A stretch of 64,000 nucleotides of DNA from Hymenobacter caeli (GCF_013294115.1 NZ_JABSNP010000012.1:93334-157333); one strand, 5' to 3'. Counted from the first letter of the stretch, positions 15,317-23,938 are shown. Program-made: numbers and translations. The notes: generated from the letters alone by a model not told the origin.

Positions 15317-15988
15317 ATGACGTTGCGATTTTTTGGATGCACGCGCCGCGGCTGGCCTTGGGTGCTGGCGCTGCTGGCCGGGCTGGCCCTGCCGGCCCGG
15401 GCCCAGCAAGTGCGCGTGAGCGGCACCATCGCGGCGTTCGATTCGCGCGAGCCCATTCCAGGGGCCACTGTGCGGGTGCAGCGCACCCGGCGCGGCCTGG
15501 CGGCGGGGCTCAAGGGCGAGTTTGAGATTGACGTGCTCAACACCGATACGCTGCTGTTCCGGGCCGTGGGCTTCAAGCCACGGCAGCTGCCGCTGGGCGG
15601 CATGGGCCTCTCGCAGCTCGTCATTCAGGTGCAGCTCCAGCGCGACAGCGTGCGCCTGGGCGAGGTGCGCGTGAACGGCGACCGCCCCGACCGGGCCATG
15701 ATTAACCGGGCGCTGCGCAACATGAAGCGGCCCGTGCCCCCGGTGGTGAGCGGGGCCAAGCGCCCGCCCAAGCCCAAACCCCTGTTCCCCGTCGATTCGA
15801 GTGCCCCCAAGGCCCCCGTGCCTACCCTCGAAAGCCCCGTGAGCCTGCTTTACGAACAGTTTTCGCGCGAGGGCAAGCAGCGCCGCAAAGTGAAAGAGCT
15901 GGAAGCTGCCGACAAGGCCGAGAAGGAGCGCCAGGCCCGCGCCAAGTACAACAAGGCCTTTAAAGACAACCGCGGCTACGAGCCGTAG
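15317..15988 (+). CDS. Secreted carboxypeptidase-regulatory-like (CarboxypepD_reg) protein
   Basis: A 223-residue protein with a signal peptide (WPWVLALLAGLALPARAQQ, cleaved after ARA-Q near residue 29). A CarboxypepD_reg-like beta-sandwich follows at ~30-120: VSGTIAAFDSREPIPGATVRV, GEFEIDVLNTDTLLFRAVGF. This domain is common in Bacteroidota surface and TonB-linked proteins. The C-terminal half is basic and helical (KQRRKVKELEAADKAEKER), probably facing the periplasm. It has no TonB-dependent barrel, so it is a free-standing domain. Function unknown. Confidence 0.82.
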   Translation: MTLRFFGCTRRGWPWVLALLAGLALPARAQQVRVSGTIAAFDSREPIPGATVRVQRTRRGLAAGLKGEFEIDVLNTDTLLFRAVGFKPRQLPLGGMGLSQLVIQVQLQRDSVRLGEVRVNGDRPDRAMINRALRNMKRPVPPVVSGAKRPPKPKPLFPVDSSAPKAPVPTLESPVSLLYEQFSREGKQRRKVKELEAADKAEKERQARAKYNKAFKDNRGYEP

Positions 15989-16033
15989 GGCCCCCGGGCC
16001 AACCCCGGCCGGCCGGGCGCGTAAGCACTGGGT

Positions 16034-17020
16034 ATGAAAATCGGTTATCCCTGCGTGAACGAGGCCATGGATTGTAGCGCGGCCAACACCTTCCGCCTGG
16101 CCTCGTACTCGGACGAGCGCCTGGTGGCGGCCGTGGCGGCCAACCTGGCCTGCCTGCGCCGCCTGCTCGAATGGAACGTGGCCCAGGGCCTGCTGTTCTT
16201 CCGCATGGGCTCGGGCATCGTTCCTTTCGGCTCGCACCCCGTCAACACTTTCCCTTGGCAAACCCGTTTCGGGTCCGAATTCCGGGCCCTGGGGCAGTAC
16301 ATCAAAGCCCACGGCTTGCGCGTGAGTTTTCACCCCGACCAGTTCGTGGTGCTGAACTCGCCCGACGCCCACATCGTGCGGCGTAGCGTAGAAGAGCTGG
16401 TGTACCAAGGCTCAATGCTGGACCTGATGGAGTTGGATGGCACCGCGAAGCTGCAAATTCACGTGGGGGGCCTGTACGGCGACCGAGAACTGGCTCTGAG
16501 CCGGTTTGCAGCGGTATACGCCACGCTGCCGGCCGCCGTGCGGGCCCGGGTAGTGGTGGAAAACGACGACCGGCTGTTCAGCCTGCGCGACTGCCTGGCG
16601 CTGCACCAGCAAACCGGCGTGCCCATCCTGTTCGACAATTTCCACCACGAATGCCTAAACCACGGCGAGCCCATGGCCGACGCCCTGCGCTTAGCCGCCG
16701 CCACCTGGCACCCCACCGCCGACGGCGTGCCCATGATGGACTACAGTTCGCAGGCCCCAGCCGAGCGCAAGGGCAAGCACACGGTGTCGCTGGCCGAGGA
16801 GCTGTTCCGCGGCTTCCTGGCCGAATTGCACGGGCTGGATTTCGACCTGATGCTTGAAATTAAGGACAAAGAAGCCAGCGCGCTGCGGGCGCTGGCCATT
16901 CTGCGCGAAACCGGCCTGGCCGGCCCCGCCCCCACGGGCCCCGTGCCGCCCCTGGCCCTGCCGCCCGCCCCCGGGGCCCCGCCCAAAGGCAAGCGCCAAA
17001 AAAATTCCCACGCCGCGTAG
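16034..17020 (+). CDS. uvsE: UV DNA damage endonuclease UvsE/UvdE
   Basis: A 328-residue protein of the UV damage endonuclease family, which nicks DNA 5' to UV photoproducts to start an excision repair route independent of UvrABC. The TIM-barrel core starts at MKIGYPCVN and shows the expected metal-binding positions: SFHPDQFVVLN near residue 100, IHVGGLYGDRE near residue 143, VVENDDR near residue 176, LFDNFHHE near residue 200 and MLEIKDKEASAL near residue 275. The final ~45 residues are Pro/Ala-rich and end in a Lys-rich tail, an extension beyond the conserved enzyme. Neighbours are unrelated secreted proteins. Confidence 0.93.
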   Translation: MKIGYPCVNEAMDCSAANTFRLASYSDERLVAAVAANLACLRRLLEWNVAQGLLFFRMGSGIVPFGSHPVNTFPWQTRFGSEFRALGQYIKAHGLRVSFHPDQFVVLNSPDAHIVRRSVEELVYQGSMLDLMELDGTAKLQIHVGGLYGDRELALSRFAAVYATLPAAVRARVVVENDDRLFSLRDCLALHQQTGVPILFDNFHHECLNHGEPMADALRLAAATWHPTADGVPMMDYSSQAPAERKGKHTVSLAEELFRGFLAELHGLDFDLMLEIKDKEASALRALAILRETGLAGPAPTGPVPPLALPPAPGAPPKGKRQKNSHAA

Positions 17021-17056
17021 CGGCCAACCATTACTTCTCTAAACCCTTCTCTTCTC

Positions 17057-17410
17057 ATGCCCTCCGACCACCTCAACGCCACCGTCAGCGCCCTCAAAAA
17101 CGGCCTCACCAGCCTGCCCCTGGGCTCGGCCATGGACAACACCGAAACCTGGCAGCAGCAATTTTTGCAGAGCGGCCAGCCCGGCCTGCAAGACATTGCC
17201 CGCGAAATCGGCAACCTGCAATCGTTGCTCACCAGCGGCGCGCTCAATACGGCCGCCATCGCCGGCTCGCTGAGCATGCTCGGCGACCAAACCGGTGAGG
17301 CCGCTGCCGGGGCTCCCGCCGAATTTAAGAAACCCCTTACCGAACTGGCCGACCTGCTGCGCCGCCACGGCAGCGACTTACAGGCCCACGCCGAGCGCAC
17401 GGGCGAATAA
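17057..17410 (+). CDS. Small hypothetical protein downstream of uvsE
   Basis: A 117-residue soluble protein with no signal peptide or membrane segment. It appears helical, with two regular segments (LQDIAREIGNLQSLLTSG and PLTELADLLRRHGSDLQAHA). It lies 36 bases after uvsE on the same strand and is followed by a very strong hairpin, so it is likely co-transcribed with uvsE. No family was recognised; a repair role cannot be concluded from position alone. Confidence 0.65.
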   Translation: MPSDHLNATVSALKNGLTSLPLGSAMDNTETWQQQFLQSGQPGLQDIAREIGNLQSLLTSGALNTAAIAGSLSMLGDQTGEAAAGAPAEFKKPLTELADLLRRHGSDLQAHAERTGE

Positions 17411-17414
17411 TATT

Positions 17415-17474
17415 TCGGCCCGAACGGCCCGCCCCCCCGTAACTGCTACGAGGGGGCCGGGCCGTTCGGGCCGA
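17415..17474 (+). terminator. Large GC hairpin after the uvsE unit
   Basis: A 17-bp perfect stem (17415-17431 with 17458-17474) extended inward by a C-run/G-run. The strand after it begins TTAGG, so the U-tract is weak, but its position four bases past the stop fits a terminator. Confidence 0.7.
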
Positions 17475-17595
17475 TTAGGTTGGACTACGACTAAATGACC
17501 CTGCAAAATCTAACGGGTCAGCGTCTACCGGTCAGTAAATCAGTTGGCAGCTAACAAGAGAGCCAATTAATAAATGACCGTCAACAACCAGCGAC

Positions 17596-17973
17596 TTAAT
17601 ACGGCGTTTTGCTGCTGCGGCTGCTCGGGTCCCGGCTTGGCACTATGTCCGTCGATTCGCGGCGCGGCTGCTCCCGAATCAGAGGCTGCTCGCGCACGTC
17701 GGGCACAGCGGTAGGCGAACCCTCGGGCGACGCGGGCACGAAGCCCGTTTCCGGGTCGAGGCGCGAAGGCTGGGCGTCGCGGTTGGTGAGTGTACGCTGC
17801 ACCTCCGGCGGCCCCTGAATGGTGCTTTGGTTGAGGCCCGGGTTGGCGGGCGGCACCGTGGTTTGGCCCTGGTTACCGGCCCGCACGGGGGCAGTGGGGT
17901 CGAGGGGCACAGTTTGGGCCTGTGCCACTGCCGCGGTTAGCAACAAGCTCGCGGCGAGTAAGATGGCTTTCAT
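17596..17973 (-). CDS. Small secreted Pro/Arg-rich hypothetical protein
   Basis: A 125-residue protein with a clear signal peptide (MKAILLAASLLLTAAVAQAQ, cleavage after AQA near residue 19). The mature part is disordered, rich in Pro, Arg, Thr and Ser, with no recognisable domain. It belongs to a cluster of small secreted low-complexity proteins in this region (17.6-19.7 kb). Function unknown. Confidence 0.68.
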   Translation of the reverse strand: MKAILLAASLLLTAAVAQAQTVPLDPTAPVRAGNQGQTTVPPANPGLNQSTIQGPPEVQRTLTNRDAQPSRLDPETGFVPASPEGSPTAVPDVREQPLIREQPRRESTDIVPSRDPSSRSSKTPY

Positions 17974-18003
17974 GGCGGGAATGGAATAAGTATTTTAAAG
18001 CAA

Positions 18004-18038
18004 AATGACGGCTGCTTCTAAGCGAAACAGCCGTCATT
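18004..18038 (-). terminator. Terminator between two small secreted-protein genes
   Basis: AATGACGGCTG (18004-18014) pairs with CAGCCGTCATT (18028-18038), an 11-bp perfect stem with a 13-base loop, 30 bases past the stop of the Gly/Thr-repeat gene on the minus strand and followed there by a short T-run. Confidence 0.75.
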
Positions 18039-18068
18039 CAAGCATTTGGCCTCGCGGCCAAGGCAGCT

Positions 18069-18413
18069 TTAGTTCATCGGGGTTGTCGTCGTGCTCGACT
18101 TCATTTTGCCCTTACCGTTGCGCTTCATGCCTTTGGACTTGGTGCCCGTCGACATTTTGTCGGCACCCATCGTACCCGACTGGTCGCTCATGGTGCCCGT
18201 GCCCATCGTGCCGGTGGCCGGCATGGTGCCCATCGTGCCGGTAGTGGTGCCCGTGCCCATCGTGCCGGTGGCCGGCGTGGTGCCCATTGTGCCGGTAGTG
18301 GTGCCCGTGCCCGTCGTGCCCGGAGTCGTTGTACCCGGAGTGGTTTGGGCCATCGATACGCTGGTGATGCCAACGGTCAACAAAGCAGCGAGGAAGATTT
18401 TGGAAGTTTTCAT
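18069..18413 (-). CDS. Secreted Gly/Thr/Met repeat protein
   Basis: A 114-residue protein with signal peptide MKTSKIFLAALLTVGITSVSMA-Q. The mature part is made of GTMGT/PATGT-type repeats and ends in a basic Lys/Met-rich segment (KSKGMKRNGKGKMKSS). At DNA level it holds 2.4 copies of a 54-bp unit (18193-18320), so length variation between strains is expected. An in-frame start at 18545 would add an AT-rich leader without coding character and is rejected. Function unknown; resembles other small secreted proteins nearby in type. Confidence 0.68.
   Translation of the reverse strand: MKTSKIFLAALLTVGITSVSMAQTTPGTTTPGTTGTGTTTGTMGTTPATGTMGTGTTTGTMGTMPATGTMGTGTMSDQSGTMGADKMSTGTKSKGMKRNGKGKMKSSTTTTPMN
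18193..18320. repeat. 54-bp tandem repeat, 2.4 copies, within a coding region
   Basis: Unit one is 18193-18246, unit two 18247-18300 (differing at two positions), then a 20-base partial third copy. Each unit encodes 18 residues of the Gly/Thr/Met repeat. Confidence 0.85.
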
Positions 18414-19011
18414 GGTAATCGAATTATGGTTGGAAATGGAGTGGAAGTGGTTCAAGATGGGGCCGTTTTTCCACGGCAGGCTGCTATACGCAAAACTCAA
18501 AGCAAGGGTTATAAATTTTCTAATTATTGTAGTATTAAATATCATAAGCTCAACCCTGACAATTTCGATTTTGCAAAATTTAATCGCTATTAATAAACCA
18601 TTAGCTAAAAATTAAAATACTAATCATACTAATCAAAATACATAATTAATAATCGGCTGAATGACCGTTATCCAGCTCCTGCAATTCAATCAGGATAAAA
18701 AAGTATTTTTTGCAGCAAAATACTTTTGTACTTATTCGATACAATTGATATCCGAAACAAATTAAATTCGGGCGGTATCGAATTAATCTGATTAACTAAT
18801 CACCAAACAGATGTCACATTATTATTGATTTTTATTTCTAGGAAGCTTAAAATACCTCTCAGCGGGCAAATAAATGGCCTTCGCTAATTTTAATAAATAA
18901 AAAAATGCGATTTATCCTAGTCACAATTCGACGGGAAGCGTCTTTTGCATTCTTCAAAAAAATCAATATTTTTGATTTATTCTTGCTCGCCCCACCTAAT
19001 TGCCCGCATCC
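18414..19011. other. AT-rich intergenic region (598 bases)
   Basis: Markedly AT-rich compared with the GC-rich flanks, with no credible ORF on either strand. It lies between divergent small secreted-protein genes, so must hold both promoters. The only clear structure is the 11-bp palindrome at 18699-18727, which overlaps a -7-like box. It may be a remnant of foreign DNA or a long regulatory region. Confidence 0.6.
18699..18727 (+). promoter_or_regulatory. Perfect 11-bp palindrome overlapping a -7-like box
   Basis: AAAAGTATTTT (18699-18709) and AAAATACTTTT (18717-18727) form an exact inverted repeat with a 7-base centre. The right arm plus the next base contains TACTTTTG (18721-18728), an exact TAnnTTTG match. 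An operator over a promoter is possible; the next plus-strand gene begins about 285 bases later. Confidence 0.4.
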
Positions 19012-19338
19012 ATGAAACTTGCTCTACCCCTGCAAAACGTAGCGTTTATATTACTGCTGTTGGCCACCCGCGGGCCCGCAAATGCCGTGGCCGCCGCCCC
19101 CCCCGTGGTGCGGGCGGCCGCTACGCTTACGGCCTTCGACGAAGGCAAAGCCGATGGCAACGCCTACCGGATTTCTGTGCAGCGCGACCCCAACGGCATT
19201 GGCTTGATTGCCCAGCAAATACAGGCGGCCCAGAGCGCCGCTACCGCCAACCCGGCGGCCGCGCTGTATTTTCAGGGCTACGTGGTGGGCCTGGAGCCCA
19301 GCCATGAGTTGACTACCTTGCTGTCTCCCCGCCCGTAG
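19012..19338 (+). CDS. Small secreted hypothetical protein
   Basis: A 108-residue protein with a signal peptide (MKLALPLQNVAFILLLLATR... cleaved in an Ala-rich stretch near residue 25). The mature part has an ordered segment (TLTAFDEGKADGNAYRISVQ, then IGLIAQQIQAAQ, then ALYFQGYVVGLEP). No family recognised. The ATG at 19012 was chosen over a TTG at 19000. It converges with the lipoprotein at 19353 (14 bases apart). Confidence 0.6.
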   Translation: MKLALPLQNVAFILLLLATRGPANAVAAAPPVVRAAATLTAFDEGKADGNAYRISVQRDPNGIGLIAQQIQAAQSAATANPAAALYFQGYVVGLEPSHELTTLLSPRP

Positions 19339-19352
19339 TCGGGCACTAAGGC

Positions 19353-19703
19353 CTAGTGGGTGCGGGTGTTGGCGGGCGAGGGCCGGCTTTTGCCGGGGTT
19401 TGGCTGGGCCCCGGTTTTTCCCACAAACGGCGCGCTCTTATCGGCGGGCCCAATGGAAGCCGAGTCGGCCGCGGCGGCGGCTTGCTCGGTTGGATTCAGC
19501 GGAACAGCAGTGGTTTGGGCCGGCGCGTTCAGGGCCTCGTTGCTGGGACGGGGGCCCGACGGCGTACCGGGGGCTCCTTCGAGCGGTTGCCCAGGGGCGG
19601 GGGCAGTTGCCGTAGTAGGCTGGCGGGCGGGCTCGTTGCACGCGCCAAGCAGCACGCTGGCCAGGCCCAGGAGCCCGGCAGTGGTTGGCCGCAGTATTTT
19701 CAT
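19353..19703 (-). CDS. Small Pro/Ala-rich lipoprotein
   Basis: A 116-residue protein with lipoprotein leader ending LLGAC near residue 22. The mature part is low complexity (Pro, Ala, Thr, Gly) and probably disordered; it carries a PLNPTEQAAAAADSAS patch. No known domain. It is the fourth small secreted low-complexity protein within about 2.1 kb. Confidence 0.62.
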   Translation of the reverse strand: MKILRPTTAGLLGLASVLLGACNEPARQPTTATAPAPGQPLEGAPGTPSGPRPSNEALNAPAQTTAVPLNPTEQAAAAADSASIGPADKSAPFVGKTGAQPNPGKSRPSPANTRTH

Positions 19704-19818
19704 GGGGTTGCTGATGACGCGAAAAATTACTGCTTCAACGCATTCATCGGCCAGAGGTTAGCCCCGCTCACCGCCCAGAGCCTAACCAAACGGTATTGTC
19801 CGGGCCGGCTCGGCGACC

Positions 19819-21331
19819 TCATTGCACTTTCACAGCCACGGCCGAATACGTCAATTCCTGCACGGTGAAGCCATGGTCCGCCGAGAGCTTGAGCGTGGTC
19901 ATCGCCTCCGTGGGAAAAAACAGCTCGCTCATCACCGTCAGGCCGTGGTCGGCAAATAATTCCACCGAGCCGGCGTCGAACAGCAGGGTCAGGCTGGCTT
20001 CGGGGCCGGTGGCCAGGCGCGGCGCCGTGTGGCGGCCCGCAAACTTTGCGTTAAAGCCCACCACGCCCGACTTGCTCCGGTCGATGAAGTAGTGGTTGGC
20101 CGCTCGGTCGTAGCCGATGGCCAGCGCTTCGCCCTTGGCGTTCGACAGCACCAAAGAAAAACCCGCCAGCTGCTTCGCCTTGATTGTCAGCTCAAACTTA
20201 TCGCCGAGCTTGCCCAGCTTCGGCGTGAGGTCGAGCGGCTGCCGCACAGCAACGTTTCGGAGGGTGATGCCGGGCCGGACGATTTTTTGCACCTCCGGCA
20301 CGGGTTGCGAAGTCAGGTAGATTTCATTGCCCACCCGCTGCAACCCCAGCTCGCGCGGCACCGTGAGGGCATTGCGCCAGGGCGCGGTGGGCAACTGGTT
20401 GGCGTAGTCCCAGTTGCTGAGCCAGCCCAGGAAAATGCGGCGGCCCGCGGTGTTGCTCCACGTCACGCCGGCGTAGTCGTCGGGGCCGTAGTCGACCCAT
20501 TTGGTTTGCTCGCTCAGCGGCACGAAGGCGTGGCCGTCGAAGCTACCCACGAAGTATTGGGTGCCCGAGCCGCCGTTGGGGGCCCCGGGGTTCAGGTTCG
20601 CCACCAACACCCAGCGGGGCTGGCCGTTCAGCAACAGCGGAAACAGGTCGGGGCACTCCCACACGCCGCCGTGGGCCCCGGCGGTGGCCCCAAACTCGCT
20701 TTCCTTGGCCCAGTCTTTCAGGTTGGGCGACGAGTAGAACGTGACGCGGTCCTTGGTGGCCAGCGTCATCACCCACTTTTTGCCCGCCGCGTACCACATC
20801 ACCTTGGGGTCGCGGAAGTCGCGGCTGCCGGGGTTTTTCAGCACCGGGTTGCCCGCGTATTTGGTCCAGGTTGTGCCCGCGTCGAGGCTGTAGGCCAGGC
20901 TTTGGTTTTCGAACGTGTCCGTGCCTTTCTTTTCGCCCTTCGGGTCGTGGCTCGTGAAGATGGCCACCAAGGGCACCTTGCCGTCTTTGCCGAAGCCGGT
21001 GGTGTTGGCGGCGTCCACCACGGCGCTGCCGGAGAAGATGTAGCCCAGGCTGTCGGGGTACAGGGCAATGGGCCGCTCCTGCCAGCGCACCAGGTCGGGG
21101 CTGGTGGCGTGGCCCCAGTGCATGGGCCCCCAGGTGGTGCCGCCGGGGTAGTACTGGTAAAACAAGTGGTACGTACCCTGGTAAAACACCATGCCGTTGG
21201 GGTCGTTCATCCAGTGCGCGGCCGGGCTGAAGTGGTAGGCGGGCCGGTACTGCGGGGTGGGCGCGGCGGTTTGGGGCGCGGCGGTTTGGGGCGCGGCGGT
21301 TTGGGCCCAGCAGCAAAAGTATTTTTTTCAT
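19819..21331 (-). CDS. Glycoside hydrolase family 32 (fructan/sucrose hydrolase), signal peptide out of frame
   Basis: The enzyme frame (stop at 19819) covers a complete GH32 five-blade propeller and beta-sandwich. Catalytic motifs are intact: WMNDPNG (nucleophile Asp), FRDPKVMW (transition-state stabiliser) and WECPDLF (acid/base Glu). It should release fructose from levan, inulin or sucrose. The first in-frame Met is that of MNDPNG at 21210, inside the catalytic motif, but the same frame extends upstream (PQYRPAYHFSPAAHW) to a triplicated QTAAP linker. The only leader, ATG at 21331 encoding MKKILLLL, is in another frame; deleting one G of the GGGCCC run near 21304-21309 would join them as MKKILLLLAQTAAP. 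So the gene is either frameshifted or carries a sequencing error. Last gene of the sugar porter-fructokinase-GH32 operon. Confidence 0.82.
21259..21303. repeat. 15-bp tandem repeat, three perfect copies, in the GH32 leader region
   Basis: GGGCGCGGCGGTTTG occurs at 21259-21273, 21274-21288 and 21289-21303. In the enzyme frame it encodes a QTAAP repeat. It directly adjoins the presumed frameshift site. Confidence 0.85.
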
Positions 21332-21362
21332 GGTTAAAAAGCGGTTGGCGTCAGCGCCCGGG

Positions 21363-22259
21363 CTAGGCATTGGTGGCCAGTGGAATGGCTTGTTGTAGCG
21401 CGGCCACGTCGGCCGGGGTAATGGCGGGCGTGGCCCCTTGGTGGGTGGCCACCAGGGCCCCGGCGGCGCAGGCAAACCGCAGGCATTCCTGCGGCGGCCG
21501 GCCGGCCAGCCAGCCCGTGAGCAGGGCCGCCAGAAAAGCGTCGCCGCTGCCGATGGTGTCCGCCACCGCCACCGGCACGCCCGGGCTGCGGTACAGGTGG
21601 CCAGCGGTCCAGAGCAGGGCCCCGTCGGCCCCTTGCGTCACGCACACGGCTTGTAAGCCGAAGCGGGCGGCCAGCCACGCCGGGGCCTCGTCGTCGGCGC
21701 TTTTGCCGAACCAGTCCATGATTTCGGCCAGCTCGTGGTGGTTCATTTTCACCAAATCGCAGTGTTCGAGCAGGTACTGCACCACTTCGCGGGTGTAGTG
21801 CGGGGGCCGCATGTTCACGTCGAACACGCGGCAGCGGGCGCTGGGCAGCAGCCGGTACAGGGTTTCGCGGGTGGTGGCCTGGCGGGCGGCCAGGCTGCCG
21901 AACACCAGCATGTCGGCCCCGGCCACCACGCGGGCCAGCGCCTCGTCGTACTGGATGTAGTCCCAGGCCACGGGCTGCGCAATTTTGTACACCACCTCGT
22001 GGCGGTCGCCCACGTTGGCCTTCACCACGCCGGTGAGGTGGGTGTGGCCGCGCTGCACGTAGCCGGTAGCAAGGCCGCGGGCCGCCAGGAAATCCAGCAG
22101 CTCGGTGCCCAGGTCGTCGTCGCCCACGCGGCTGATGAGCTGCACGGGCTGGCCCAGCTGGTGCAGGTGCACGGCCACGTTGAAGGGGGCCCCGCCGGGC
22201 TGCTTGCCGGTGGGCAGCATGTCCCACAGGGTTTCGCCGAAGCACACGACGTTGTTCAT
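21363..22259 (-). CDS. PfkB-family carbohydrate kinase, probable fructokinase
   Basis: A 298-residue sugar kinase of the PfkB/ribokinase family. It starts with VVCFGETLWDML, has GGAPFNVAVHLHQLG near residue 22 (first PfkB signature) and DTIGSGDAFLAALLTGWL near residue 233 (second signature, with the catalytic Asp). It should phosphorylate fructose with ATP in the cytoplasm. It lies between the sugar porter gene (49 bases upstream) and the GH32 gene (31 bases downstream) on one strand, which supports fructose as substrate. Confidence 0.88.
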   Translation of the reverse strand: MNNVVCFGETLWDMLPTGKQPGGAPFNVAVHLHQLGQPVQLISRVGDDDLGTELLDFLAARGLATGYVQRGHTHLTGVVKANVGDRHEVVYKIAQPVAWDYIQYDEALARVVAGADMLVFGSLAARQATTRETLYRLLPSARCRVFDVNMRPPHYTREVVQYLLEHCDLVKMNHHELAEIMDWFGKSADDEAPAWLAARFGLQAVCVTQGADGALLWTAGHLYRSPGVPVAVADTIGSGDAFLAALLTGWLAGRPPQECLRFACAAGALVATHQGATPAITPADVAALQQAIPLATNA

Positions 22260-22308
22260 AAAAAAGCGGCGTAAGAGGAGGAGGAAAAACGCTGGCCCGG
22301 CAGCGGCC

Positions 22309-23628
22309 CTAGTGCAGCACCAGGGCCTTGTCGGCGGCTTCGAGGGTGGTGCCCTTGGTTTCGGGCATCATCTTCCACACGTACAGCAGCTGCAGCACCA
22401 TCATGGCGCAGAAAAAGGCGAACGTGTTGCCCCCACCCAGCTTCTCGGTGAAGTAGGGAAACGTGAACGTGATGGCGGCGGCCATCACCCAGTGCGTGCT
22501 CGAGCCCAGCGCCTGGCCCTTGGCCCGCACCGCGCTGGGGAAAATCTCGGAGATGAACACCCAGATGACGGCCCCCTGCGAGAAGGCAAAAAAAGCGATG
22601 TACCCGAACAGCAGCACCGGCACGGTGTAGCCGCTGAACTGCCGGGCGTAGAAGGCCCGCGCCACCAGCCCCAGGGTGAAAATCAGCCCGACCGAGCCGA
22701 CGAACATGAGTTTGCGCCGCCCAAACCGGTCGATGATGTTGACGCCCAGCAGGGTGAAGACGAAATTGACCAGCCCCACACCCGCCGACGAAAGCAGCGC
22801 CGCGCCCTGGCCCAGCCCGGTCATCTCGAAAATGCGCGGGGCGTAGTAAATGATGGCGTTGATGCCCGCCAGCTGGTTGAACATGGCGAAGAGCACCGCC
22901 AGCAGCACCGGCTGCCGGTACTGCGGGGCCCACAGCGACTCGCCGGGGCCCTGCTCGGCGGCGTTGGCCAGCAGGATGGTGGCCACGTTGGCCTCGGCCG
23001 TGGCCGGGTCGATGCGCTCGAACACGGCGCGGGCCTCGGCCACGCGGCCCCGGCGCAGCAGCCAGCGCGGGCTTTCGGGGATGCGGAACAGCAGCAGGAA
23101 AAACGCCAGGGCCGGCACGGCCTGCACGCCCAGCATCCAGCGCCAGGCGTCGGGGCCAATGTTTTTGAGCAGGTAGTTGGACAGGTACGCGGCCAGGATG
23201 CCGAACACCACGTTGAACTGGAACATGCCCACCATGCGGCCCCGCGAGGCCGGCGGCGACACTTCCGAGATGTAGAGCGGGGCCGTGACCGAGGAGGCCC
23301 CCACGCCCAGCCCGCCCAAAAAGCGGAACACCATGAACGGCACCCAGGCCGGCGACAAAGCCGCGCCCACCGCCGACGCCAGGTAGAGCACCGCAATCCA
23401 GCTCAGGGTGGTGCGCCGCCCGAGCCGGTCGGACGGAAGGCCCCCAAAAATGGCCCCGAACACCGTGCCAATTAAGGCGATGGCGATGGTGAAGCCGTGC
23501 TCCCAGGGGCTCAGGCCCCACACCTGCTGAATGGCCTTCTCGGCCCCCGAAATCACGGCCGTGTCGAACCCGAACAGGAAGCCGCCCAGCGCCACGACGA
23601 TGGCCCAGAAAAAGACGTTGTTTTTCAT
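22309..23628 (-). CDS. Sugar porter family MFS transporter (probable fructose/sucrose importer)
   Basis: A 439-residue, 12-helix major facilitator protein. Sugar porter signatures: GGFLFGFDTAVISGA in helix 1, DRLGRRTTL after helix 2, PESPRWLL before the central loop, DRFGRRKLM after helix 8, and PETKGTTLE at the C-terminus. It likely imports a hexose or disaccharide by proton symport. It is the first gene of a three-gene unit with fructokinase and GH32. The start (MKNNVFFWAIVVALGG) places helix 1 directly at the N-terminus; an extension to 23703 lacks membrane character. Confidence 0.9.
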   Translation of the reverse strand: MKNNVFFWAIVVALGGFLFGFDTAVISGAEKAIQQVWGLSPWEHGFTIAIALIGTVFGAIFGGLPSDRLGRRTTLSWIAVLYLASAVGAALSPAWVPFMVFRFLGGLGVGASSVTAPLYISEVSPPASRGRMVGMFQFNVVFGILAAYLSNYLLKNIGPDAWRWMLGVQAVPALAFFLLLFRIPESPRWLLRRGRVAEARAVFERIDPATAEANVATILLANAAEQGPGESLWAPQYRQPVLLAVLFAMFNQLAGINAIIYYAPRIFEMTGLGQGAALLSSAGVGLVNFVFTLLGVNIIDRFGRRKLMFVGSVGLIFTLGLVARAFYARQFSGYTVPVLLFGYIAFFAFSQGAVIWVFISEIFPSAVRAKGQALGSSTHWVMAAAITFTFPYFTEKLGGGNTFAFFCAMMVLQLLYVWKMMPETKGTTLEAADKALVLH

Positions 23629-23938
23629 GGGAATTCCAGTTGAGATAAGTGTTGGCAAGGTAGCCGGTAATCGGCAGCAACGCCCCAGCTTACGAAGCGG
23701 CAAGGGGGGGCACTACGTAGCAGATTGCCGCCGCCGCGCAAAGCGCAAACCTTCGATTGGCGCGGCACAAACGGTTTTTCGGGCGGACGCGCCCGGCCGG
23801 CCGCGGGCCAGTGCCCGATATTCGTGGGCAACGTTCTGGACACGGAAAGTGGCTTGCCCGCGCGTTGCCCTAGCGTGGGACGCACCTGGCTCGCCAGGCG
23901 CTCAGCTTTTGGGGAAGGCCCGTATCGCATACAGCCAA
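23629..23938. other. Intergenic region upstream of the sugar operon (310 bases)
   Basis: No credible gene on either strand. It must contain the promoter of the sugar porter operon; a near -7 element (TACCTTG on the minus strand, close to 23655) lies about 30 bases before the start. No clear operator palindrome was seen. Confidence 0.5.
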
